Assembly: GCA_016867955.1 (NCBI GenBank)
Contig: VGIE01000152.1
Location: 1 to 6,118, forward strand
Source of the DNA: Betaproteobacteria bacterium
GTDB taxonomy: Bacteria; Pseudomonadota; Gammaproteobacteria; Burkholderiales; SG8-39
DNA: 6,118 nt
Reading direction: 5' to 3'
Shown here one piece after another: positions 1-6,034 of this stretch (the stretch's first letter is position 1; every line of letters begins with the position of its first letter). Below the pieces are notes generated by a model. The model worked only from the letters and a program-made list of their open reading frames with translations. It did not search any database and was not told the origin of the DNA. The translations under genes were made by a program, and so were the position numbers.

Positions 1-334
1 CAAGGGGGCGCCCAACATGTCGGCCTACATCACCAGCAAGCACGCCGTGGTCGGCATGATGCGCTCCATTGCGCTGGAATGCGCGCCGCTAGGCATCCGC
101 GTGAATTCGGTGAATCCTTCGGCCACCGAGACGCGCATGATGCGCGCCATCGAACAGGGCAACTCGCCCGGCAAGCCGTCGCTCGCGCGCAAGCGCGTCG
201 AGGCCAGCACGCCGCTCGGGCGCTATGCCCAGCCGCCGGAGATCGCCTCGCTGATGCTGTTCCTCGCCAGCGACGAGGCGTTGTTCTGCACCGGCGGCGT
301 CTACAGCATCGACGGCGGCAAGTCGGCCACCTGA
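1..334 (+). CDS. SDR family oxidoreductase, C-terminal part (5' end outside window)
   Basis: This is the C-terminal portion of a classical short-chain dehydrogenase/reductase, a cytosolic NAD(P)-dependent enzyme that oxidises alcohols or reduces carbonyls. The open frame runs in from the left edge (first full codon at base 2), so the ATG at 17 is internal and not the true start. The catalytic Tyr-x-x-x-Lys appears at once as YITSK (bases 26-40). It is followed by the helix SIALECAPLGIRVNSVNP that is typical of the family. The usual NPG after this strand reads NPS here. The end has the standard pattern: a PPEIASLMLFLASDEA helix, then TGGVYSIDGGKSAT. The Rossmann GxxxGxG and the catalytic Ser lie outside the window; roughly 150 residues should be missing. 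It is followed after 8 bases by the luciferase-like gene, which suggests one operon. The family is certain; the substrate cannot be told. Confidence 0.94.
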   Translation, partial: KGAPNMSAYITSKHAVVGMMRSIALECAPLGIRVNSVNPSATETRMMRAIEQGNSPGKPSLARKRVEASTPLGRYAQPPEIASLMLFLASDEALFCTGGVYSIDGGKSAT

Positions 335-342
335 GGAGCGCT

Positions 343-1191
343 GTGCAGCCCTCCGCCTTCCTGTTCGGCCAGCCGCTCGGCGACTACGCCGCGCTCGCCG
401 GCCATGCCGACGAACTCGGCTATGAATCGGTCTGGGTCGCCGACCACCTCGTGGCGCCCATCGAGTTCGCGCCGAACTACCCCTATCGCGACACCGGACG
501 CCCCAGCTTCGTGCCGGAGACGCCCTTTGCCGACCCGCTGGTGCTGGCGGCGCAGCTCGGCGCCGTCACGCGCCGGCTGTTGCTGGGCATCGGCGTGCTG
601 GTGCTGCCGTTGCGCAATCCCTTCGTCGCGGCCAAGGCGGCGGCCACCGCGCAGCTGCTGTCGGGCGGACGCCTGCTGCTGGGCGTCGGCGTCGGCTGGA
701 TGAAGGAGGAGTTCGACGCCGTCGGCGAGCCGTTCGCGCGCCGCGCGGCGCGCATGGAGGAGATGATCGCGGTGATGCGCAGGCTGTGGTCGGGCGAACC
801 GGTGGAGCATGCGGGGGAGTGGTACCGCTTTGCGAAACTGCAGATGTCGCCCGGCGTGCCCGGCGGGTTGCCGGTACTGGTCGGCGGCCACAGCGAGCCG
901 GCGGTGCGGCGCGCGGCGCGCATCGGCGAGGGCTGGTGCGGCCCGCCCTGTACCCTGGCCGACAACCAGGCCCATCGCGACCTGATCCGGCAGGAACTGA
1001 GAGCCGCCGGCCGCGACGAGCGGTCCTTCGGCCTGTGGGTGCGGACAAACGAGGCCGCGACAAGGGACCTCGTTTCGCGCTATCGTGATGCCGGATTCGA
1101 ACATCTGATCCTGACCATGCCCCTCGCCCTCGACAGCCTGGCGGGCAAGCGGGAGTGGCTGGCCGAGGTCGGCGACTGGTACCGGAGGTGA
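343..1191 (+). CDS. LLM class flavin/F420-dependent oxidoreductase (luciferase-like)
   Basis: A bacterial-luciferase-like TIM-barrel oxidoreductase of 282 residues, resembling the group often annotated as 'probable F420-dependent' (TIGR03619-like). Members use F420 or FMN; which one cannot be decided here. Motifs in order are LGYESVWVADHLVAP near residues 25-39, then VLVLPLRNPFVAAKAAATAQ followed by LSGGRLLLGVGVGW (the hallmark region), the EEFDAVGEPFARRAARMEEM helix, and VLVGGHSEPAVRRAARIGEGW near the middle. The frame is open much further upstream because it overlaps the SDR gene. I choose GTG 343 because GAGGAG (333-338) precedes it and the N-terminus then begins with the beta strand SAFLFGQP expected for the family. 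The first in-frame ATG (700) would cut away the flavin-binding barrel start. The gene is 8 bases after the SDR stop and 3 bases before the next gene, so it is probably co-transcribed with both. A monooxygenase or dehydrogenase role in a catabolic route is inference. Confidence 0.93.
   Translation: MQPSAFLFGQPLGDYAALAGHADELGYESVWVADHLVAPIEFAPNYPYRDTGRPSFVPETPFADPLVLAAQLGAVTRRLLLGIGVLVLPLRNPFVAAKAAATAQLLSGGRLLLGVGVGWMKEEFDAVGEPFARRAARMEEMIAVMRRLWSGEPVEHAGEWYRFAKLQMSPGVPGGLPVLVGGHSEPAVRRAARIGEGWCGPPCTLADNQAHRDLIRQELRAAGRDERSFGLWVRTNEAATRDLVSRYRDAGFEHLILTMPLALDSLAGKREWLAEVGDWYRR
1184..1191 (+). promoter_or_regulatory. Strong Shine-Dalgarno overlapping the upstream stop codon
   Basis: GGAGGTGA closely matches the anti-Shine-Dalgarno sequence of 16S rRNA. 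It contains the TGA that ends the luciferase-like gene and sits just before ATG 1195. This fixes the start of the small exported protein and points to translational coupling between the two genes. Confidence 0.8.
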
Positions 1192-1194
1192 TGC

Positions 1195-1548
1195 ATGAAA
1201 GCTCACTCTGATTGGAATTGCGCAGGCGCGCGCGCACCGCTGGGTGCCGCCGTGGCCGCCTTGTTCGCGCTGACGCCCTGGCCGGGCGCGGCGCAGGCCG
1301 AACTCTATAAGTGCACCGACGGCCACGCCACCACCTACTTGAGCACCACCTGCGACAAGCTCGGTCTAAAGTCGGCGGGGGCGATCCGTGACCGGCTGAC
1401 CGTGATCAACAACACGCCGCCGGCGGCCAGGCCGGAGGCGCCCAAGGCCACGACGGCCACGGCGGCCGAGGACGAGGAGCAGCGCGCCCGCAAGGCCGCC
1501 GCGGCGATCAAGCCCGTCAACCCGCTGCTCGACCGCCTGCTGAAGTAG
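1195..1548 (+). CDS. Small exported DUF4124-like protein
   Basis: A 117-residue protein with an export signal. Residues 16-30 are a hydrophobic Ala/Leu-rich stretch and AQA at 33-35 is a good signal peptidase I site, leaving a mature protein that starts ELYKCTDG. That start resembles the DUF4124 domain, common in beta- and gammaproteobacterial periplasmic or envelope proteins (usual form: a signal peptide, then a Tyr-Lys-x-x-Asp strand). Cys40 and Cys53 could form a disulfide in the periplasm. The C-terminal half (from about residue 74) is Pro/Ala/Lys-rich, probably disordered, and ends in a charged helix. The start is supported by the GGAGGTGA just upstream. The function of the family is unknown. 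Its place directly behind two redox enzymes may reflect read-through transcription rather than a shared task. The signal peptide is more certain than the domain name. Confidence 0.75.
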   Translation: MKAHSDWNCAGARAPLGAAVAALFALTPWPGAAQAELYKCTDGHATTYLSTTCDKLGLKSAGAIRDRLTVINNTPPAARPEAPKATTATAAEDEEQRARKAAAAIKPVNPLLDRLLK

Positions 1549-1680
1549 CCGCGGGGGGCAGCACCTGGGATCGGCATCTCCTTCTGATCATATTGCTGAT
1601 GCGAACATGCAACCGGCAATCCATGTTGAATGAAAATGATCAGATTACAGTTTGCGGTCCCAGTAGACCTCGCGGCGGCG
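1549..1680. other. Intergenic gap between convergent genes
   Basis: This stretch separates the DUF4124-like gene (rightward) from the broken receptor gene (leftward). Its middle, about 1580-1650, is clearly richer in A and T than the flanking genes. I see no protein gene in it. No classical GC-stem-plus-T-run terminator is visible on either strand; the only notable structure is the inverted repeat at 1583-1644. On the minus strand the receptor frame continues past its TAG for 11 codons to a TAA at 1647-1645. Confidence 0.6.
1583..1644. repeat. Nested inverted repeat in the convergent gap
   Basis: TCTGATCAT (1583-1591) is the exact reverse complement of ATGATCAGA (1636-1644). Inside it, AACATG (1604-1609) pairs with CATGTT (1622-1627), so a two-tier stem-loop can form. 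A third pair, ATTGC (1592-1596) with GCAAT (1616-1620), would cross the inner stem and could make a pseudoknot. It may act as a factor-assisted bidirectional terminator or mRNA 3'-end structure between the two convergent genes; this is inference. The stems are AT-rich and only 9 and 6 bp long. Confidence 0.4.
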
Positions 1681-2657
1681 CTATTCGGGGTTGATGCCGG
1701 CTTCTTTGGCAACCTTGGCCCACTTGCGGATCTCCACCTGCATGAAGTCTTCCCATTGACGGGGTGATCCGCCGACGACCTCGATGCCGAAACTGGTCAG
1801 CCTCGCGCTGATCTCGGGGTCAGAAGGACCTTGTTGATGCCCGCATTGAGCGTGTCGATGACATCCTTCGGAGTGCCAGGCGCAACCAGGATTCCACCCC
1901 ACGAGCTGGTGTCAAAGCCGGCCACATCGGATTCGGCGAGGGTCGGCACATCGGGCGCGATGGACGAACGCTTGAGGGTCGTGACCGCCACTGCCCGCAC
2001 GGATCCCGACTTCACGTGCGGCATGATGGCCGTGATCGTGTCGAAAATCATGGAAGTGCGCCCCGAGATGACGTCCGGGTGCGCGGCACTGCTTCCCTTG
2101 TAGGCGATGTGCAGGATGTCGGCACTGGTCATGGACTTGAAGAGCTCGGCGGCGGTGTGAAGCGAGCTGCCCAGTCCGCCGGAGTAATATGAAAGCTTGC
2201 CCGGGTTTGCCTTCCCGTAGGCGAGCAATCCCGGGATGGTCCTGATGGGCATCGATGGGGCAACTGCGAGTAGCAGGGGGACCACATGCGTCTGAACCAA
2301 GAAGGAGAAGTCCTTGAGCGAGTCGTAGGGGAGTGTCTTGAAGAGCAATGGGTTCACGGCGTGGCTCGACACTTCGATGACGAGGTTGTAGCCGTTCGGG
2401 GCGCTCTTTGCCACCTGATTAGTGCCAATGATCTGGCTGCCGCCCAGCTTGTTTTCAACCAGCACCGTCTGTCCCCACGCTGGCGTGAGGCGCTCGCCCA
2501 GCAGTCGCGCAATGATGTCGATGGCGCCACCAGGCGGCGCAGGAACGATGATGCGGACCGGCTTGATGGGAAACGTCTGGCCAAGTGCAACGCCGCTGCG
2601 AAGCAGCAGTCCAAGGCTGAAAATTAGCTAGCGCAGTAGGCTCGTCGTATTCCTCAT
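1681..2657 (-). pseudogene. Bug/TctC-family tripartite tricarboxylate transporter substrate-binding protein, disrupted
   Basis: The gene would encode a periplasmic receptor of the Bug/TctC family, which binds small carboxylates or related molecules and normally serves a TctAB permease or sensing. From ATG 2657 the frame reads MRNTTSLLR, then TAG (2630-2628), then LIFSLGLLL. The stop therefore falls within the signal peptide at codon 10. After it comes a normal mature start, QTFPIKPVRIIVPAPPGG, followed by LVENKLGGSQIIGT, SAPNGYNL, the family motif HIAYKGSSAAHPDVISGR, and VPTLAESDVAGFD. Near base 1824 the frame breaks after INKVL. The expected C-terminus (SDPEISARLTSFGIEVVGGSP to KEAGINPE, stop 1683-1681) continues in another frame, consistent with loss of one base. 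Restoring that base gives about 325 residues, the usual length for the family. Two separate lesions suggest a true pseudogene, but sequencing error cannot be excluded. No TctA or TctB gene lies in the window, which is usual for Bug receptors. Confidence 0.88.
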
Positions 2658-2662
2658 CATCA

Positions 2663-2670
2663 CTCCCCTT
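2663..2670 (-). promoter_or_regulatory. Ribosome binding site of the disrupted receptor gene
   Basis: On the minus strand AAGGGGAG lies 5 bases before ATG 2657 and also precedes an in-frame ATG at 2660. It ties the short reading frame MRNTTSLLR to the downstream signal-peptide-like sequence across the TAG. This shows that the stop is a lesion within the gene and not a wrongly chosen start. Confidence 0.7.
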
Positions 2671-2745
2671 GAACAAGAAAGATCCGCCATTGCGGTGGTG
2701 CAGCTTCCTGCGGGCTGCTGGGTGCGATCAGCATTGGATCCGTGT

Positions 2746-2772
2746 GATGCTAGCATCGGGGGTGACAGTCAC
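2746..2772. promoter_or_regulatory. Two adjacent perfect palindromes, candidate operators
   Basis: GATGCTAGCATC (2746-2757) is a perfect 12-bp palindrome. Four bases later GTGACAGTCAC (2762-2772) is a perfect palindrome with one central base. Both lie in the 191-bp region between the divergent receptor gene and the amidohydrolase gene, 77 or more bases from either start codon. Such dyads are typical binding sites for dimeric regulators. No regulator gene is in the window and I do not recognise the motifs, so the function is inferred. Confidence 0.45.
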
Positions 2773-2805
2773 TCGGCCCATTTCGGGGCCGATTCGGGCC
2801 CAATT
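2773..2805. repeat. Three short direct repeats phased at 10-11 bp
   Basis: TCGGCCCATT (2773-2782), TCGGGGCCGATT (2783-2794) and TCGGGCCCAATT (2794-2805) share the pattern TCGG-(G/C-rich)-ATT. The TCGG starts at 2773, 2783 and 2794 are 10 and 11 bp apart, one turn of the helix. They directly follow the two palindromes and lie 44-76 bp upstream of the amidohydrolase start. A regulator binding one DNA face is possible; chance in GC-rich DNA is also possible. Confidence 0.35.
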
Positions 2806-2833
2806 TGCCCGGGCGGGGCATAATCACCACAGC

Positions 2834-2840
2834 AAGGAGG
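2834..2840 (+). promoter_or_regulatory. Ribosome binding site that sets the amidohydrolase start
   Basis: AAGGAGG is a near-perfect Shine-Dalgarno sequence 8 bases before ATG 2849. The frame is open back to about 2669, but the codons between 2669 and 2848 run through the palindromic promoter region and encode nothing family-like. The start at 2849 is therefore preferred. Confidence 0.85.
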
Positions 2841-2848
2841 GAGCTGCA

Positions 2849-4333
2849 ATGAAGCAAGCGACTACGCGCTCTTCGGCGATACGCGCCGAACTGGGATATC
2901 CGGTCGTCGATGCCGACGGCCACCTCTATGAGTTCACGCCGTTGTTTCTGGAGAAGCTGGGCGAGGTCGGTGGTCGGGACATGCCGCAGAAGTACGGCGA
3001 ATACCTCAAGGCGACCGGCAGCCACCCCGGATGGTGGCATGACATGAGCTGGGACGAGCGTCGCGATATCCGAGCGCGCCGCCCGGCGTGGTGGGCATAT
3101 CCGACCGCCAGCGTGCGGGACGCGGCAACCGCGGCCCTGCCTTCGCTCGCACATGAGCGGCTGGCCACAGGCGAACTCGGGATGGATTTCGTCGTCTCCT
3201 ACGGGATGACCTCCATTCCGGTCATGCTGATCAGGGACGAGGAGCTGCGCCGGGCCGCGGTCCGCGCCATCAACCTGACCAAGGCCGAGCAGTTCCGCGC
3301 GGAGGCTGATCGCATCACGCCGGTGGCGAGCATTCCCATGCACACGCCAGAGGAGGCGATTGCCGAACTCGAGTACTCGGTGCGAGAGCTCGGATTCAAG
3401 TCCATCGTGATTCCGACCACGGTGCTCAGGCCCATACCAGCGGTGCATCGTTCGCACCCCGACGTGTTTCCCGAGGCGTGCTGGCTGGACACCTATGGCG
3501 TGGACAGCGCCTACGACTACGATCCGTTCTGGGCCAGGTGCCAGGAACTCAAGGTCGCCGTCTCGGCACACTCGGGCACCCAGCCGCTGCTGCCGATGTA
3601 CGGCCGCTCCATATCGAACTTCTCGTTCAACCACATCGGCAACCATGCCTACCATCAGGGTCTGCTGTGCAAGTCGATCTTAATGGGCGGCGTTACGCGG
3701 CGCTTCCCGCGGCTGAACTTTGCATTCATGGAAGGTGGCGTCGGCTGGGCCGCGATCATGCTGAATGAGATTCTCGGTACCTGGCGCAAGCGCAGCGTGT
3801 CCGGCCTCGGGGCCACCGACCCTTACCGGCTTGACCGTGCGGGATATGCGGCATTGATGAAGCAATATGGCGGCAGGCTCACTGCGGGCAGGCCGGAATC
3901 GGACCTTGCGCCGCATCCGACCATTGTCAAACCCATGAAGCCGGAGAATTTCGATGAGTGGGAGGCTCTCGGGGTCGAGAGCGAAGACGAGCTGATCCAG
4001 CGCTTTGTCGGGAATTTCTACTTCGGTGTCGAGGCCGACGATGCGATCAACGCATGGGCGTTCGATACCCGCGTCAATCCGTACGGTGTGCGCCTGAAGG
4101 CGGTGCTGGGTTCGGACATCGGGCACTATGATGTGCCTGACATGAGCAAGGTGGTAGAGGAAGCCTACGAACTGCTGGAACACGGACTTCTCGGCGAGGC
4201 GGATTTTCGCGACCTCGTGTTCGCCAATGCGGTGCGCCTGCACGGGGGGATGAATCCGGTCTTTTTCGATGGCACCGCGATTGAGCGCGAGGCAAGGGTG
4301 GTGCTGGACACGAAGGAGGCGGTCGCCACCTAG
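2849..4333 (+). CDS. Amidohydrolase-2 family (ACMSD-like) metal-dependent hydrolase or decarboxylase
   Basis: A 494-residue cytosolic TIM-barrel enzyme of the amidohydrolase-2 group (PF04909-like). This group includes ACMSD-type decarboxylases and C-C or C-N hydrolases acting on aromatic or ring-opened acids. Near the N-terminus VVDADGHLYE puts Asp21, Asp23, His25 and Glu28 at the first metal site, in place of the HxH of other amidohydrolases. His241 in SAHSGTQP is the likely metal-binding His after strand five. NHIGNHAYH (261-269) carries further conserved-looking His residues. Asp423 in LGSDIGHYDVPDM is the expected catalytic Asp at the last strand. The C-terminus FANAVRLHGGMNPVFF is typical for this subgroup. 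The protein is longer than the roughly 300-400 residues of simple ACMSD homologues, because of extra segments around 50-110 and 320-400. There is no signal peptide. It is divergent from the receptor gene, sharing a control region, and ends 27 bases from the convergent deacylase gene. The fold is clear; the substrate is unknown. Confidence 0.9.
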   Translation: MKQATTRSSAIRAELGYPVVDADGHLYEFTPLFLEKLGEVGGRDMPQKYGEYLKATGSHPGWWHDMSWDERRDIRARRPAWWAYPTASVRDAATAALPSLAHERLATGELGMDFVVSYGMTSIPVMLIRDEELRRAAVRAINLTKAEQFRAEADRITPVASIPMHTPEEAIAELEYSVRELGFKSIVIPTTVLRPIPAVHRSHPDVFPEACWLDTYGVDSAYDYDPFWARCQELKVAVSAHSGTQPLLPMYGRSISNFSFNHIGNHAYHQGLLCKSILMGGVTRRFPRLNFAFMEGGVGWAAIMLNEILGTWRKRSVSGLGATDPYRLDRAGYAALMKQYGGRLTAGRPESDLAPHPTIVKPMKPENFDEWEALGVESEDELIQRFVGNFYFGVEADDAINAWAFDTRVNPYGVRLKAVLGSDIGHYDVPDMSKVVEEAYELLEHGLLGEADFRDLVFANAVRLHGGMNPVFFDGTAIEREARVVLDTKEAVAT

Positions 4334-4360
4334 TGCGAGCCCGGCAGCCGGAGGCAGGGG

Positions 4361-6034
4361 TCAGGAGCGAAGGACCTTCCCCGGGCTCTCGCCCGTCATC
4401 TCGCCATTCTCGAATATCGGCACTCCATTGACGATGGTGTAGTCGATTCCCTGCGAGGGCATGACGAAACGCTTGGCGCCGCCGGGAAGGTCGTAGCGCT
4501 TTACACCGCGTTCGGCCGATCCCACAGTCGCAGGATCGAAGATGGCGATGTCGCCCGCCAGGCCCGGCGCAATGCGCCCGCGGTCCATGATGCCGAACAG
4601 GGCGGCCGGCTCCGAGGTCATGCGCTGCACGGCCTGCTCGAGTGACAGTGCCTTGCGTTCGCGCACCCAGTGCCCCAGCATGTAGGTCGTATAGCCGGCG
4701 TCGCAGAGCACGCCAAGGTGCGCCCCGCCATCGGACAGGCCGATCAGCGTCGTGGTGTTGCGCAGCAACTTGGCTACGCCTTCCTGGTTGGTATTCAGGA
4801 AGGCCACAGCGAATTCGGTGCGCAGGTCATCCTCAAGGGCGAAGTCGAGCAATGCATCGACGCCGTCGGTGCCGCGCTCCTTTGCCAGGGTCGCGACGGT
4901 CTTTCCCTCATGCTGTTTGAGCGCGGTTGATCCGACCTCGGACACGGCCATCAAGTCCCAATTGCCGGTGAACTGGGCAGGCCCCTTGAGTTCCTGGCGA
5001 AACTGGTTGCGGAATGCCTGGCTGGAGAGGATGCGCTTCTGCTCTTCGGGCGGCTTGTTGAGTATGGTGTGCCACGAGGCAAAGCTCAGGAAGGAGTGCG
5101 GAGCCCGCAGGTCCATGTCGCGCGTCAGCGGCCTTGCGCAGATCTGCGGTACCGATCCCATGGCGGTCAGGTGAGCGGACTTCCGGAGGCTGTCATCGCA
5201 GGCGCCTGGGATGTCGTCCCGGAATAGCAGCGAGAGCCAGGTCACCGGCCGTCCGCTCTCCTGCAGGAGAGCGTGCAGCACTTCGAGGTTCTCGTCGGAG
5301 AGCACAGACATCTGCTGAGTTAGGGCAATCTCGATCAGGCCCTTTCCCGCGCGCTTGAGGACATTGGCGTAGGTCTTGAGCTCGGCCGCGTCGGCGTTGC
5401 GGCAGGCCAGCGGGCGGCCCTGGTGTCCTATGTGATTCGGGAGCTGAGTCGTGGAAAAGCCGTAGGCGCCGGCGCGCATGGCTTCTTCGAGCAGCACGGC
5501 AATTCTGGCGGCCTCGGCGGGGCTGGCCGGCCTGTCGATGGCTTTGTCGCCCATCACGTAGTAGCGAAACGGGGTCAGTGGCGCGAGAAAGGCCAGGTTG
5601 GCGGCGACACCGCGGCGCTCGGCGGAATTCATAAACTCGGGGAAGGTCTCCCAGTCCCACGAGATTCCACGATCGAGCACGTCAAAGGACATTCCCTCCA
5701 CGTTGACCAGATCGTGCATCGCGGTATTGCGGCCCGCGGGGCGGCTCGGCGCGATCCCGACGCCGCAGTTGCCGAGCATGACCGTCGTGACCCCGTGCCA
5801 CGGCGAGGGCGTCACAGCAGGGTCCCAGCAGATCTGCGCATCGTAGTGGGTGTGCGGGTCGACGAAACCCGGGGCAACCACCCGGTCGCCGGCATCGATC
5901 ATCCGCTTGGCGCCGCCCGACACCTGGCCGACCTCGACGATCCTGCCGCCGGATACAGCTACGTCCGCACGCCGTGCGGGGGCGCCGGTTCCGTCCACTA
6001 CCAGTCCACCCTTGATTACGAGATCGAACGCCAT
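4361..6034 (-). CDS. D-aminoacylase/N-acyl-D-amino-acid deacylase-like amidohydrolase
   Basis: A 557-residue amidohydrolase-3-type enzyme. Residues 1-55 form the usual small beta-sandwich start (DLVIKGGLVVDGTGAP), followed by the metal motif GFVDPHTHYDAQ with His61 and His63. GNCGVGIAP holds Cys90, equivalent to the zinc-ligand Cys of D-aminoacylases. SDGGAHLG supplies Asp435, the expected catalytic Asp. The C-terminus (GRIAPGLAGDIAIFDP, then DYTIVNGVPIFENGEMTGESPGKVLR) closes the sandwich as in the family. The two further zinc-binding His residues of characterised D-aminoacylases are not seen: the matching strands read IEIALTQ (234-240) and VTWLSLL (264-270). Hydrolysis of an N-acyl amino acid is thus a family-level guess, and a different cyclic amide or ester is possible. 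The ATG at 6034 follows AGGGGGA at a short distance. It is convergent with the other amidohydrolase, with only 27 bases between stops. There is no signal peptide, so the protein is cytosolic. Confidence 0.88.
   Translation of the reverse strand: MAFDLVIKGGLVVDGTGAPARRADVAVSGGRIVEVGQVSGGAKRMIDAGDRVVAPGFVDPHTHYDAQICWDPAVTPSPWHGVTTVMLGNCGVGIAPSRPAGRNTAMHDLVNVEGMSFDVLDRGISWDWETFPEFMNSAERRGVAANLAFLAPLTPFRYYVMGDKAIDRPASPAEAARIAVLLEEAMRAGAYGFSTTQLPNHIGHQGRPLACRNADAAELKTYANVLKRAGKGLIEIALTQQMSVLSDENLEVLHALLQESGRPVTWLSLLFRDDIPGACDDSLRKSAHLTAMGSVPQICARPLTRDMDLRAPHSFLSFASWHTILNKPPEEQKRILSSQAFRNQFRQELKGPAQFTGNWDLMAVSEVGSTALKQHEGKTVATLAKERGTDGVDALLDFALEDDLRTEFAVAFLNTNQEGVAKLLRNTTTLIGLSDGGAHLGVLCDAGYTTYMLGHWVRERKALSLEQAVQRMTSEPAALFGIMDRGRIAPGLAGDIAIFDPATVGSAERGVKRYDLPGGAKRFVMPSQGIDYTIVNGVPIFENGEMTGESPGKVLRS

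Noticed and set aside
79..342. N-terminal extension of the luciferase-like protein into the SDR gene
   Set aside because: The extension is out-of-frame SDR sequence, Arg/Ala-rich, while GTG 343 has a ribosome binding site and begins exactly at the family's first strand.
301..1326. Long minus-strand open frame of 341 codons opposite the luciferase-like gene
   Set aside because: It is a by-product of GC-rich codon use. The protein is Arg/Gln/His-rich with no recognisable domain, and the plus strand in this stretch encodes a clear family member.
2628..2630. Genetic-code change or programmed recoding of TAG
   Set aside because: The DUF4124-like gene, the amidohydrolase and the receptor itself all end in TAG at the expected family C-termini, so TAG is a normal stop here. 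No special RNA structure was seen around the codon, and the second lesion in the gene favours decay.
2796..2824. CATAAT at 2819-2824 as a -10 box for the amidohydrolase
   Set aside because: No -35-like hexamer stands at 16-18 bp; the nearest (TTGCCC, 2805-2810) is only 8 bp away.
2669..2848. N-terminal extension of the amidohydrolase by 60 residues
   Set aside because: The frame is merely open. It crosses the palindromic control region, encodes nothing typical of the family, and a perfect ribosome binding site stands just before ATG 2849.
2750..3655. Minus-strand open frame of 301 codons opposite the amidohydrolase
   Set aside because: No family motifs, Arg/Gly/Val-rich, and it fully overlaps a well-supported gene; shadow of codon bias.
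4334..4360. CCGGCAGCCGG (4341-4351) as a bidirectional terminator between the convergent hydrolase genes
   Set aside because: The stem is only 4 bp with a 3-base loop and there is no T-run on either side; too weak to call.
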